From Limnanthes douglasii subsp. nivea (taxonomy: Eukaryota > Streptophyta > Magnoliopsida > Brassicales > Limnanthaceae): 64,000 bases of DNA. The position numbers and the translations under genes are program-made. This document shows, piece by piece, positions 37,701 to 50,700 of this stretch. The notes below the pieces were generated by a model that made no database searches, had not been told where the DNA came from, and worked only from the letters and a program-made list of their open reading frames with translations. Every line of letters begins with the position of its first letter. Positions within the stretch are counted from its first letter, which is position 1. The stretch spans positions 267,600,770 through 267,664,769 of the forward strand of contig JAUPFV010000002.1 in the NCBI GenBank assembly GCA_036936605.1, read 5' to 3'.

Positions 37701-37920
37701 AGTATGCTCTGCGAATTCCATGCGGTATTTCTAAAGGCAAATTTTTCAGGCTTCTGGAAATCAATTCTCATAGAAAATTTTCCGAGTGAAGCTTTCAAAC
37801 CCATACCAAGTGAATCCTCTGAAGGGACTGAAAAAGAAGAAAATAAAGACGCCTCTAACCAATAATGAAGCTCCTCGGAAGGAAGCTGAGACAACTCTCC
37901 CAATGAAGATCAAGATGATT
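34747..37920 (+). pseudogene. Antisense ORF of the Tat-type element (PF04195-like, coiled coil)
   Basis: Plus-strand fragments opposite to pol: a Ser/Thr/Pro-rich N-terminal part (about 35100-35500), a PF04195-like stretch at 35950-36228 (MIADYFEILGLCPMHANPN), a basic linker, a coiled-coil stretch near 37200-37430 (EVESAQTKLAAMVKY), and a Glu/Asp/Ser-rich acidic tail (SSEGTEKEENKDASNQ, about 37810-37860, then SPNEDQDD). Several Tat-lineage elements are known to carry such an antisense gene, of unknown role, between integrase and the 3' LTR. Stops and frameshifts interrupt it. Part of it could be several exons rather than one broken frame. Confidence 0.6.
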
Positions 37921-38149
37921 AAAATGATGTAATTTTTTATTTTGTGTGTTGTTGAATTTGTTGTTGGTGTACTTTTTTTGTAAGTGCTTAAACGTTTGGC
38001 ACTTACCCTTATCTTTTTATAAAGTTGAAAGATGCATTTTTATTTGTCTAAGGAACAATTCCTTCTTTTATTTTCCAAATACTTGCCACGTTTATATTTC
38101 ATATCGAATAATAGCTCAACTCTAACTAATTCCTTTTATGATTATTCAC

Positions 38150-38620
38150 ACTTAAAATACTATAATTATTTGAAATAGTATTTTTAATGAATGTGTAACA
38201 CTTCGAATATTATCATTAGTTGAAATAGTGTGTTTAAAAAATGTTAGCACCTCAAGTATTACTATATATTTGAACCAATGCTCTATATGAACGTATAGAA
38301 CTTTCAAATAAAACAATACGTTTAAAGAATGTTAGCACTTTAATATTACTATCTCTTCGAACACTGCTTTAAGTGAACGTGTAGCCTCTGAAATAAAAAA
38401 ATGCGTTTAAAGAACGTTATCACTTCAAATATTACTATTTCTTTGACAGTGCTTTAAATGAATGTGTAGCACTTAAAATAAAATCGTACGTTTAAAAAAA
38501 CGTTAGCATCTTGAATATTACTATCTCTTCGAACAATGCTTTAAATGAATGTATAGCACTTTAAATCTAGCCCTCACTTCGAACAGTACTTTAAATTAAC
38601 GTGTAGCACTTAGAATAAAA
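38150..38620. repeat. Tandem repeat block (about 90 bp unit) inside the Tat-type element
   Basis: About five degenerate units containing GCTTTAAATGAATGTGTAGC, CGTTTAAAGAACGTTAGCAC and TATTACTATCTCTTCGAAC in fixed order. It lies between the antisense ORF and integrase. Tat-lineage elements often have such arrays in this position. Confidence 0.8.
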
Positions 38621-38931
38621 AAAGTTACTTAAACTACCTTTTCTTAACTACTTCAAAGATGACCAGTCTTTGCGTAATTCCCAAAATAACTTAAGTGCTT
38701 TTGTCTAAAATAATCATTGGCCAAGAAAAATAATTTTATTGATATATGTGAATGTAAATATGGAACCTCATTCAAACCTACAAGACAAGAAAGACTATCC
38801 ACTTATACAAAAAATAAAACCTTATTATCATAAGAGTTTGTAAAAGAAATTAAACATTACTCTCAATATAATTTCAAGTGCTTAATATTTCACGGGTGTT
38901 GTAAAAGTATCTCATGTTCATCATGCAGGCA

Positions 38932-41475
38932 TTATGTACCCGGCTTGACTCTTTCTACTACCACATAAGAACCATCCCAATTTGGAGCCGTCTTCCCAAG
39001 CCATTTATCCTTTCTGTAAAGAAATACTTTTCTCAAGACTTTATCATCCACCTTAAAATCCCTCCGTTTTACCTTCGAATTATAATGACTCCTCGTCAAA
39101 TTTTGATAGTGAGTCGAATTCACATGCGCTCTAACCCTATTCTCTTCGATTAAATTAAGGTCTTTCATATATTTGTATTTACTTGACTCTTCAAAATAAT
39201 AAATTATAATATAAGAAGGTAAATTTGATTTCGTAGGTCTTTCAGTATCCATTCCATATACTAAGCCAAAAAGGGTTTCTTGAGTAGTTTCTCTAGGATT
39301 CGTTCTATAAGCCCACATTACCCTTTGCAAATAATTTGGCCATTTCTCAGTAGCTCCTATCAATTTTTTTCTTTAATATTTCTAAAATAGAATTATTAGC
39401 TACTTCTACTCGACCATTTTCTTGAGGATGAAAATGCGTTGAAAAACATTGTATAATACCCCTAGAATTGTAAAAAGAAGTCATTTCTCTATTGTTAATT
39501 TGAAGGGCCGTTATTTGTAGTAATGTTTCGAGGAAATCCAAAGCGACAACAAATATTATTCATAATGAACTTAACAACATCCTCGGCTCTTGTAGCGGAT
39601 AACGGTTCAGCTTCAGCCCACTTTAAAAATTAATCGACCACTACGATAATTATTTGACATCCTCCTTAAGCCATAAGTAGTGGCCTTGATAGATTTATTC
39701 CCAATCTATCAAAGAGAACTGCTTCAAATATGGAAGTAAGTGGGACTACTGGTTTAAGAATAAAAAAATTGGCAAAACGTTAACAAGTATCACCACCTCG
39801 TACTAAATTTTTAGCATCACTCATAATCGAAGGCCAATAATAACCTGCCAACAAAACCCTTTGTGTCAAAGACTTACATCCAAAATGAGTTAAACCTTCC
39901 CCATCACGTAACTCATATAAATCTCTTGAGATTCATGTTTACCCAAACATCGTAATAATGGTCTACTTGAAGACTTCTTGTAAAACACCCCATTTAACAC
40001 TATATAACCATCCACCTTGTATCTTAATATTTGAGATGACTTAACATCTTGAGGTAACATACCTCTATGAAAAAAATCAACTATATTAGATCGCCAGTCA
40101 CCTCGAATTGTTTCTGGAGTAACAAACACCTCATCAGCATACTTACATTGTTCTGATCGTGTCAAAATCAAAGAGATTTCCTGTAATAATATCCATGAAT
40201 ATTCCTTTGTGTATGCAATGGTTGCTAAAGAATCAATAACTGTGTTATCTCCTCGATTGATATGCTCAACAATCACTTTATCAAACGGAAGAGTTAGTCC
40301 TCGAAGTTCACGAAGATATAAAATAAAATGATCTTTCTTGGCCTTGGATATTCTTCTCGTATGATTTGCCACCACCTGCAAATCTGTCCCTAACCGAATT
40401 TTTTTTCGCCCAACAAATACTTGCAAGCCTTAAACTAGCTAATGCAAACTCGTATTTAGCCTCATTAGTTGACGCATGAAATCCGAATCGAATAGCCTGA
40501 TATATAGCTTCTACAGAAGAAGCAATCAATTGTACTCCTACTCTTGATTTCAATATGCTAAAACCACTATCATTTCAAACCACCCACGTTAGAAATTCTA
40601 GCAATGACCCTTTAAATGACTCATCATCTGATCGACTTGAATGAAGCTCAACAAAAAAAATTAGTGAAGGCTTGCGCATTATTTTTGTTCGAGGAGCGAA
40701 ATTTATATCAAAATCTTCTAACTCAACTGACCATTTAATAATTCTACCAAAAATATATGGTCGTTGTAGTACATTCTTTAGTAGAAAAGAAGTTTGAAAA
40801 AAACTTGTGTGAGCTTGAAAGTAAGGACGCATTTTTTTAGGAGCCACTACTAAAGTCATGGCTATTTTTTCGAGCCTCAAATACCTTTTCTCTGATGCCA
40901 ACAAACGTTTGCTCACATAATACACTGATTTTGAGGTTCCACTTTCCTCTGTTATTAAAACACCAATAACAGTAAAATTCAACACCTGCTATATACAAAG
41001 ACAGTTATTCTCATATTCGAGGCCTAGAAAAAATCTTAGATGAGCACAAAAGTTCTTTAATCTTTGAAAAAACTATTTCACACTACAGTGTCCACAAAAA
41101 CTATATTGGCCTTCGTAAAAATTGGAAAACATGAGTACACTTGTCAGACAATCTGGAAATAAATTAATTAAAAGCAGTTAACCTTCCTCTCAGAATTTGA
41201 ACCTCCTTTATTGTTCGAGGTGAAGTCATTGATACCAAGGATTTTAATTGATCAGGATCAGCTTTTATTACGTTTTTACTAATAATATACCCCAAAAACT
41301 TACCTGACCTTACATCAAAAGTACACTTTTCTAGGTTCCAAAAAGTCTCTTCTAAATCTTTTAATTGTTCACCATCTGTTGGACTTTTAACAAGCATATC
41401 ATTAATGTAAAATTCAATGTCTCTCCTAATTTGGGAAGAAAATGCCTTATTCACCAGTCTCTGGTATGTCGCGCA
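38932..41475 (-). pseudogene. Tat-type gypsy pol: partial reverse transcriptase, RNase H, integrase
   Basis: From 41475 downward: the reverse transcriptase block ATYQRLVNKAF with the catalytic box YINDMLVKSP, and GKFLGYIISK; then the RNase H-like part (YYVSKRLLASEKRY, near 40890) and a second RNase H domain (40308-40553, EAKYEFALASLRLA); then the integrase zinc domain region (39890-40130), core (DYFLKWAEAEP-like near 39620; HPQENGRVEVANN near 39430, holding the glutamate) and C-terminal tail (WDGSYVVVERVKPGT, near 38960). The frame breaks at least five times. The protease and palm entry of reverse transcriptase are missing: gag is joined almost directly to reverse transcriptase near 41476-41500. 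Confidence 0.85.
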
Positions 41476-41503
41476 TCAACCTTATCACATTTAGAATCCA
41501 AAA

Positions 41504-42309
41504 TCAATAATGCTTATCTTCCTTTGAATTTGTGTTAACAATCTGTTGTGTTGACGTTCTCGGATTTTTTGACCCACTATTTTGTCCTTTAACAAAAGTT
41601 GTTAACTTGTCATTCTCTATCAAAATATGTATCTCTTTCTTTAACATTATACAATATGCAGTATCATGTCCAATCTCATTATGATACTTGCAAAACATAT
41701 TATTATGTTCTTTCTTCTGTCTGCTTATGAGAGCTGGTTTCAAAAGTTCACCTGAATTTTAGATTTGTCAAAAATAGTAGCTACATTCTCATTTGGATCC
41801 ATGAAATATTCTAGTCTTATCCATTGATTTGGTCTTGGCCGTTTGAGGTTGATAACTATGGACATGAGTTGGAACCCCTCATGTACGAGGAGGTAGATTA
41901 GAATTTGTCATCGAACGAGGTGGTGCTTGGGAATTTGAGGTGTGTACTTGATTATTTTGACCAATAAACGCATGTCATAAACTTCTTTGAATAGAACGTG
42001 AACCACATCAAACTCTAGTTGACTATATACTTTAATTTTCTCTTCTACCTGGGTCATCAAAGCTCCAAATGTCAAATTTATTCGTTAAGTAATCTTATTT
42101 TCCACACATCCTGGTATAGTCTTTTAACTATTCTCATACTGTGTGTTTGCATTGTATGATTGTATCACCATTTTCACGCATTTCCTTTTTTCTATAAATT
42201 TTCTTCGAAAAACAATATATAAAATCTTAAAATCATGTATGGATCCCCTCATAATCCAATTGTACCAGTTTAGGGTAATGCCCTTAAGAGTCTGAGAAAT
42301 TCTCTGCAC
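41504..42309 (-). pseudogene. Tat-type gypsy gag
   Basis: 42124-42309 reads a gag core with LKGITLNWYNWIMRGSI (the conserved L.G.A..W...L segment of gypsy gag). 41504-41743 holds a Tat-type knuckle CKYHNEIGHDTAYC. The parts are separated by stops. The 5' leader and LTR follow at 42310-43167. Confidence 0.8.
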
Positions 42310-42890
42310 ACTAGCATATTGTCATCTTCGTATTTTATCATATAATTCTTGAAATGTTCGATGTGATCATCGAGATCTTGTTTAAACAAATTATCCACAT
42401 AATTCGATCAAGAAAATTCATTATCACTAGATGTGATATATTGATGTTTATGCTTCTTTTATTTTCGTGAATACTGATAATCTCTTTCTGAATGAAAATG
42501 CTCTTCTATATGATCACTTCGAATTCGATGAGCTGTGTAAGACTCATCAGATTGATTTTTCAACTCATCGTTCTCTTCTGTCGGATGTACTTTGGATTTC
42601 AATCTACCAGATTGAATTTGTTATACGCTTTAGACATATTCATAATTTAAAACAATTATTTTTTCTAATAGCTGATTCATTCGATTTTCAATTTCAGACT
42701 CATCACGTTGATCTGAAATCTGACTATTACCTCGAATATTTTCCTATGAAAATATAATTTAATAGGATCGATTACTTCACGAACGGTGTGATTAATTCTT
42801 GTTTTCTCCGGTTCCATTATGATCATTACTACTAGCTGTAAATTTTGTATTTTTTGGTTTTAGATTCGCGATCTAGGTACCTTGCTACCT

Positions 42891-42907
42891 CCCACAATGG
42901 TCGCCAA
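42891..42907 (-). promoter_or_regulatory. Tat-type gypsy primer-binding site
   Basis: TTGGCGACCATTGTGGG on the minus strand, directly against the 5' LTR. It resembles the TGGCGCC..GTGGGG primer sites usual in this lineage. I do not assign the tRNA. Confidence 0.7.
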
Positions 42908-43167
42908 TATTAAGTGTAATGCAATTTTAATGTAAGAACTCATGGAGTTTAATTGAGAAAATAAAGTCCAATCGTTTATTTATTGTGTCATGCCCTATTT
43001 ATAGGAACTCATAGAGTTATAACTGAAATAGTTATAGTAATAAACAAATTACATTGTAGTCCCTTATATTTGATAGTAATATAAATCTCCTCTAATAAAT
43101 TTATAACATTATTTATTACAACTTCTCTCTAATTATTTTAGGTACCTGATAATTTATATACTTATCA
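42908..43167 (-). repeat. Tat-type gypsy 5' LTR
   Basis: 260 bp, aligning with 34041-34350 (shared AATAAAGTCCAATC, AATTACATTATGG-like and ACTTCTCTCTAATTGTTTTA-like words). Its inner terminal base pair is mutated from TG to TA on the plus strand. Substantial divergence from its partner implies an old insertion. Confidence 0.88.
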
Positions 43168-43239
43168 GCTATAAAGGCCAAAATAGTAGCTACCTTAGAG
43201 GACAAGGTAAAGTAGACATCTGCATTCAGTTCTTCGGTC

Positions 43240-44120
43240 TAGGTTAATCCTTTCGATTCACAATTATTTCAATTCACAATTATTTCAATTCTTATAAACT
43301 GATAACCATTTAGAAACTGAATAAAATTTGGGTCAGTTCAGTTCATTCTTTCGATTATTGGTTCTTAAAATGCGATAACCATTTAGGAAACGAATCAATT
43401 TGGTATGGGTATTTTCAAATATTTTTTGTCGACTGAAAAAAAATTAAGAACAAATATATTTTAGTATTATAAAAACCAAATGTGAGGTAGACCTTGCCCC
43501 TCCAATATATTATAAAAACACATAAAAACGAAAACAGTTTTTTGAGCAAAGAAGAGACCAACGATAGCTTTTATTTTTATGTTTATTTTATTTGTTAACA
43601 TTTTATATTATAGAAGAATTCTTAATAAGGTTTGTTTGGTGCCATTATATTTTGTTTTTAAACTTATAAGCAGAAAAAAAAATTGATTACCCTAACTTTT
43701 AAGTAAAAGTTATTGTTTTAAAATTTAAAATCGTGTTTTTTAATAATGTACTCAATCACTTTTTTCAACAAAAACTAACTTTTAGATTGATTTTTATTTT
43801 TACATCATAGTTTTTTAACACTAAAATATACATCAAACAACCTATAACGTTTTGTCAAAAATAGTTACTTTTTAATATGCTTAATTTTAAGCTATTTTGT
43901 TAGCTTCTTGGAACAATAAATAGTCTCTAACTATATATAATTGTCAATGTTTTAGTTGAGGCAGAGCATGAACCAACTAACAAAACCTGCACTGTATTTT
44001 TATGTTTTAGTTTTTTAGTTGTAATACCCGATCAATTTCTTATCGATTTTTGGTTCAGTTTGGTTAGGAACTGATGGGTAGTTAAAATCGGAACAGTCCG
44101 GATATTAGACATGAACCAAA
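43240..44120. other. AT-rich non-coding insert within the old copia gag
   Basis: Copia gag reading is lost here and resumes near 44205 (NNYRSRGFKERRCGRF). The edges carry GGTTCAGTTTGGTT-like words (about 44050-44065) and complementary-looking ones near 43330, suggesting a small inverted-repeat transposon, but I could not define clean ends. Confidence 0.3.
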
Positions 44121-44570
44121 ACCAAACCGAATCTTGTATTTCACTTTGGTTGAATTTAATTTGTTTATTCTAGACTGAATTCTCATGGCTAAGGTAAAAT
44201 TTTCAGAGGCATAAAAAATACTACAAACAACTATAGATCTAGAGGCTTCAAAGAAAGAAGATGTGGTAGATTTTCTCTTAATAAGCCCGCATATCAGATT
44301 TTTGGGATGTATAGTCACTCATAGGGTATTTGCTACTTCAAAGATGATTCTACGTACATGAGATCTACCCAAAATGACGAGTCAAAGAATGACACTAGCA
44401 AAGGGTATATATAGTGACACTAGAGCAGAAAATGAAGCAACATGTTATGCAGACAGTGGTGATAGTCACCATGTCACTGGAAACCCAAGTCTCATAAACA
44501 TAACCAATCTCACAAATTTTAGTCCAACTCAATCAAGTATGATTTCCTACGCTATAGTTACACTCATAAA

Positions 44571-44574
<4 letters not shown>

Positions 44575-44650
<76 letters not shown>
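44575..44650. repeat. (TA)n microsatellite
   Basis: About 75 bp of pure TA inside the protease region of the old copia element. It gives a spurious run of alternating Tyr-Ile codons. Confidence 0.97.
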
Positions 44651-44652
<2 letters not shown>

Positions 44653-46807
44653 AGTCCTAGTTGTAGACTCTATATTTCAAGATATGTTGTTTTTAATGAG
44701 TCAAAATTCTCAATTTATTCAAATTTCCTATATATTAAGAATCTTGTACTGTGTGTTAGTAATAATTTTCTTTGTTGGTTCCCTATTACAACTAATTCAC
44801 AAGTGATATGTGGTTCTTCTTACTTGGATAAAACTCATTTGTATTTCTATATTGAACAACCTACTCTACATGTTTTTAAACATCAATAAATCTTTGAAAA
44901 TACACTACCAAACCTAATAAGACCCACTCACTCATCACCTATTACACTAGTTCACGCGCATGATGATGAAACTGAAAATATTACTTGAAACTATAACTAT
45001 ATTACAGACCCTAACCCAATAAAATACTCCACCACTGATCAATCACCCATCATACAACCTCATATCACATGCAAACATGACCAATGAGTGGTATTTTCAA
45101 ACACAATCTTATTTAAACCAGTGTTACTACTACATCTCCAAGTTTGAGTATAAAACCTTCCAATATCTCAGAGGCTTTGAGTGATCCTAAGTACACACAT
45201 GTTATGCATAAATAATTTAATATATCGTGACAAAACAAGACTCAGACTCTCCTTCTATGGACACCCTACATGAATGTTATGTGCTATAAATAGACCTAAA
45301 AACTTAATTACAATCAAAATAGATCTATTCAACATCACAAATCCAGATTTGTTGTCAAGTGATTTCATTAAACCCCTGACATAGATTTTAAAAAAACTTT
45401 CAGCCTAACGATTAAGACTTTACTATATGACTAACTATAACCATTGTTGCAATAAAAGGATTGGATGTAAGGCAACTCGGTATGATTAATATTATTATTG
45501 GTTATAACTGAAAATATATACACGATAAAACCTGAAGGATTTCTACATCATACAAAGGCTTCATTTGTGTACAAATTACACAAATCCATGTATGGTCTTG
45601 AATATGCGCACAACATATGGTATTACAGAGTCATGCATACACTACTCACATGGAAATTCTAGAACTTTAAAGTTGACTCGTCTATGTTCTCTTACAACTT
45701 TAAGTCTATTTTACTAATTATTTTAGTGTATGTAGATGACATAATTGTGGCAGAAAACAGCATAGGCTCATTGCAAATATTTGTTCAAAGCCTACACTCT
45801 ACACTTTCTCTGAAAGATATGGGCATCTTACAATTTTTTCTTAGCATAGAAGTGTGCATAGACACTACCAGGTTCTACCTAACTCAAATTAAATATATTA
45901 AGGACTTGATAGCTCACAAACGCCTCTCCAGATCTAAGCCTACACTATATTAATATTATGGTTGTTGGCTAATATTTCTGCATCAAGGATAATGTTCCTA
46001 TGCCCAAACCTACAAAATATAGAGTTGTGTTAGGCTCTATGCACTACCTACTACACACTCGATTGAATATCTCTTTGGTAATAAATAAACTTAGCAAATT
46101 TCAACATGCATCAACTAATACTCACTGCAATATGTAAAAAGAAAATTTAGATACTTCTCTATGCACTACCTACTGCAATATTTTACGATGTTTGAGTCTC
46201 CGCATCAAGCTCAATTCTCAGCTCCATTTAGCATGTTTCTTTTTTGCTTACTACGCTAGCTCACTTGATGACCGTAAGTCGCTAGGTGGGTATTGTATCT
46301 TGTTTGGAAATACTATCAAAATATAGTCATTTGAAAAGAAAAAAAAGTTGTTTCTCGGTCAGACACCCAATCTGAATATCGTGCTTTTGTTCACCTTTTT
46401 GTTGAGCTAATGTGGCTTCGGTTGATTCTCAATGAAATAATCTTTCCATCATTAAAAGGTTTGGTTATCTGGTGTGATAACTTTGGAGAAAGCTCTCTAG
46501 CATCTAATCTTATCTTTCATGCTCACACCAAATATATTAAGTTCGACGTCCACTTCATACGAGAACATGTAGTAGTTTAACGTTTAAATTGATTATGCAT
46601 CACCTCATGACCAAATGATCAATTCTCTCAAACCCCTCTCTCGCTCAAGATTTTCGTTTCTTTATGGCAAATTCGAGTTTTGACAATCATCGTTTTATTT
46701 GAAGGGGGATATTAAAAAACGCAACACGAAGAAAAAATATAGACACTTAAGATGAATTTATAGAAAAAGAGACAAAACCTCAGCAACTAAGATTTTCTCT
46801 AAAATAT

Positions 46808-47095
46808 ATTTTGAATTGAGGTAGTGAAATAAAGTCAAAAACTTATGCTTATACTCAAACACTGCATTTAAGATTAAACCAAAGTTAACTAACTTTCAAA
46901 ATCTATCTTGAGTTCAAGTAGTGAAGTGAAAAACTTATCCTTATACTCGAAACACTATGTTTAAGATTAAACCAAACTTAACTAACTTCCAAAATCTATT
47001 TTGAATTCAGGTAATGAAGTGATGTCAAAAACTTATGCTTATACCGAAATACTACGTTTAAGATTAAACCAAACTTAACTAACTTTCAGACATCT
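46808..47095 (+). repeat. Triplicated 95-bp segment in the 3' LTR of the old copia
   Basis: Three tandem units (46808-46904, 46905-46997, 46998-47095) each contain CTTAT.CTTATACT, TTTAAGATTAAACCAAA and TTAACTAACTT. The 5' LTR (about 32895-32998) has a single unit, so the triplication arose after or during insertion. Confidence 0.85.
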
Positions 47096-47355
47096 AGACT
47101 CATTCAAGACTTTGACCTTCTTTTATTAACAACTAACACCATAATAACACACCTGTTATAAAAGTTCTACAAAAATATTACAAAAATATTTAATAAGTAT
47201 AACAAACTAACTAACGTTAGGTTTCATAAAAGTTAGGTTTCATTATTACCTAGGCACGACAACTTTATATAAACAATTCTGTAATATTTTACTATACATC
47301 AAGCTATGCAACCACTAATAGAAGCTAAAATATATGTATTTTTAAATTAAAGTTG

Positions 47356-47778
47356 GAAAAATATGAACTTTTGTACATTAAAATTAATGATGATCGAAAA
47401 TTATAAGTGTGTGTTTCAAAAGTATTGTTAAAAAAATTATGTTGTATATTTCTTTTATAAATTTTAAAATCCAAATAGCTATGGATAGTCTAAATTTTAT
47501 TCATATAGTTGTCGGTAACTTTCATTATATAAAAAAATGAGTGGACGAAGGATTTCAACACTTGTATGAAATCATAGTCATTGTACAAAATATAACCTAA
47601 GAATAAATTCTTGAACAATATTCTCATAAACTTTACAAATACTACAAATTCAACTTAAATATACCAAAACAAAAAAATCCAATCATATCGAAAGCAGAAC
47701 ATTACAGAAATCATCACCTTCCCATTTTAAAAAATTTGATAGAAAGGGAAGCAAATAACCTAATAACAAAATACAACT
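47356..47778. other. Gene-free; 3' flank of the polygalacturonase gene
   Basis: AT-rich, between the old copia LTR and the stop codon of the polygalacturonase. It presumably includes that gene's 3' untranslated region. No canonical AATAAA seen on the minus strand close to the stop. Confidence 0.5.
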
Positions 47779-50700
47779 TCAATGACAAACGTTCTCAGTA
47801 GACCCAGCAATTCTCTTAAGTGAACCACCACCACCACTGTTTCTCAAACAATAATCAATACTCGAAGGAAGCAAAGGTGCCTTTGATTTTCCATAAGAGT
47901 TCCAACACAGTGCATTTTGAAACCCTCTAAATCGGCTAGAAGGCTTCAACTGAATATCGATCAAATCAACTCCGGTACACGGGATTTCATTGCTACAAGC
48001 TAAATGTATCGGCTGGACCGAATACGTTCCGATTATTCGATCATATTTCACACCAGAGATAGCAACTGCACTCGTTTGATTTTTGCATTTGTTTTTATCG
48101 CAATAATATTGGTCGATCATGATCGGTACCTTAACATCGATTACTTGGATATTAGAAAATGTCACGTTTTTTACAGATCCTAAACCCCCCTGAAATGTAA
48201 ATATGAAGCAATAATAAAAGTTATTATATAATAATATTATAAATTATATAATAATATTTTAAATATAAAGCTGTAAATAATTACCTGCCATGTCTTAATT
48301 CTAACTCCAGCTAGGGCATTCTGCACTAAAGTTTTCTCCACGAGTATATCAGACACACAAGCAATACTTTTGTCTTTGCCTAATGATCCTAGGCTGTAAT
48401 CAAAATTAAGAGAAAAGAATCTCATTTATTACATTATCTAAGTATATTATTTGTTTGTTTTAAAAAAAAAAAACTGTAAATCAAAGGTAAATTTATAAGA
48501 CTGGTCTCATCGATTTTTATATATAGTACGATAATTTCAAAATATTTGACGAAGGTTTTGCTGTTATAACGATTTGTTTCGTACAGTCTTTTGATATCAA
48601 ACATTATGGCGAGAATCCCTCGACTATGACAATCGTAATAATTTAGTCCCTACGCCTAAAGACTTCGAAGATTCAATGATAAAAAAAAAATTAAAATGGC
48701 CATAATCAAGTACCGTCCACTAATATACCATAATCGAGGAACATTTTGCATCCTGAAATTAAAAAACTGGATGAAAATATCATCATAGTCGAGAAAGGTG
48801 AAACTTTAACCTTATATTTTGAATTTAAAAAACTATATAAAAAAAATATATTTAATTACTAGTTTAAACTTTTATAAAATATATGCTAAGAATAAAGATA
48901 AATATGACCTAAAACTATTTTAAAACTAATAATAGTTTTGTCTTGTTAAATTTTACCTGATGCCATGTCCAGGGCCACAGTTAATATGATGAACGTGAAC
49001 GTTGGAACAACCGGTTTGAATGGAAACACAGTCATCTCCTGTTAAAACAAAACAATATTTATTAGTTAAAAGAGTTAAACCTAATTATATATTTAATTAA
49101 GATTAGAAAAGTGAAAAAGCGACTTGAAGTGTTGTCGTATTACTTCTCTTTTGTCTCATGCCAGTGTCAAAAGTTAGTTTATTGACAGTTATTATTACTA
49201 TATCGTTTAAAAGAAATTATCCACCATCCATTAAAAATAAACATATATAAGCTTTAACCTGTCATGCACTATACAATTCTGATTATAACTTTTAACAATA
49301 CGTTCACTTAAATGTTAATCTGATTGATAAAATGTTAATAGAGTTATGGTACTGAATAAAAACTATATTACATTATTAATAATAAAAACAATAACATTGT
49401 TTCTTACCACAGCCAATGTTGGAATGATGAATTTTCACGTCTTTAGTATTTTGGAGGTGAATTCCATCCGTGTTCGGACTATTTTCCGGCGAAGAAATCG
49501 TAATGTTGTCGATCTCTATACCGATTGAATCGTCGAATTTTAGATGACATTGAGGACTATTTAAAATTTTGATGTCACGGACGGTAATATTGTTGCTAGA
49601 ATAGAACCTCAGAACCTGATATGAAAAACAAGAAATAAGATCTTAAGTTTAGAAAAATAAATTTTTAAAATCATTATATTAGAAAAATGCGATAAATTCT
49701 TACCGTAGGCTTCATTTCCGGAATATATTTAGATTTTTTCTGCAAGATTAATCAAATACCTGAATTTTAATAATTAATTTACATGCTACAATTTTTTAAC
49801 AATATTAAAATTTTAATAACATTATGTAAACATGTATATATGTACCTGAATATTGTAGACCGAAAGAGTCCACCAATTTGAACCTTGACCATCAAGAATT
49901 CCATAACCTTGAATTGTAAAACTATGGATCCATTTTAGATTTATCCACTGAAACAAACTTGATTTCTGCCATGAATTTACTTTTGGAGGAGCTAATAGAA
50001 TTCCATCTATCTGTTAAAAAAAATAACACGAAAACTAAGTTAACATAAGAACAGTAATAAACACATTATAATTTCTAAACTTCTGTAACAATTGTTGGAA
50101 TATATTTATTTAATATATTTATAGACTAATAATAATTTGGACCGATATGCTAAATAAACATATTCGGTTATTGTCTTAAGGAAGTCCAAATTAAAAGTAG
50201 TCGAGTTAATTATTTAATTAACTAAATTGGACCTATGGGTAAAAAGGCGTTATGGGCTCAAGTGTGGTAACCGGGTTGAATTTGGGCACTGTGATGAAGA
50301 GGGCCCAAATCTCAACACTTAAGCCTGAATTAATAAATCAGGGATATAAATTGAATTATCAATTTATTGGGTTATGGTCCCGGACACAAGGAAGTAACAA
50401 AGGATGGGCTTTACAATGTTGGGCTTCACATTGTAAAATCTATAAATAAGGGGCTAGGTTTAGGTATTTCATAACTCTAAACCCTAATCAGAAATACGGC
50501 CGCTTCCTTAGTGTCTGGAAACCTTTTCCTTCTTCTCTAACCTGATTCTACAGCTCTCTTAGTTTCATAAACGGAATCGCCAGAGAACGTGGAATCGCTA
50601 AAGAACGCAAAAGAACGCTAGAGAATACTAGATGGATAGCAGCAGGCAAACCCGTAAGTATTCTTAATTTTTGTTTCTTCTATAGATGAATCTAACAAAA

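Larger units (their letters stand above)
34041..43167 (-). mobile_element. Tat-type Ty3/gypsy retrotransposon with antisense ORF, 5-bp target duplication
   Basis: A 9.1 kb element on the minus strand with LTRs at 34041-34350 and 42908-43167 and flanking direct repeat GCTAT (34036-34040 and 43168-43172). A primer site TTGGCGACCATTGTGGG (minus) directly abuts the 5' LTR at 42891-42907. Gag, reverse transcriptase, RNase H and integrase follow in gypsy order on the minus strand. Between integrase and the 3' LTR lie a tandem-repeat block and a plus-strand ORF region, both known features of the Tat lineage (Grande, Retand, RIRE2). Protease and the start of reverse transcriptase are deleted. It sits inside a copia gag gene. 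Confidence 0.92.
32818..47355 (+). mobile_element. Old Ty1/copia element split by a gypsy insertion
   Basis: The 5' LTR runs about 32818-33228 and is followed by a primer site TGGTATCAG (33232-33240). A gag segment near 33690-33960 (YTKTMEEYLNKMKTIIDNL) is interrupted by the gypsy element at 34041-43167. Reading resumes on the right: gag zinc knuckle region near 44230-44350, protease ADSGDSHHVTGNPS (44440-44490), reverse transcriptase VYVDDIIV (about 45728), RNase H (about 46250-46560), a purine tract GAAGGGGGAT (46699-46708), and a 3' LTR from about 46709 to 47355. The LTRs share TTTAAGATT, CTAACTAACTTTCA and GACCTTCTTTTATTAACAAC-like words. It is heavily decayed. Outer ends are approximate. 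Confidence 0.8.

Noticed and set aside
44374..44889. 171-codon open frame considered as an independent gene
   Set aside because: Its start is copia gag-protease, its middle is translated TA microsatellite, and its end is non-coding. It is part of the old copia element.
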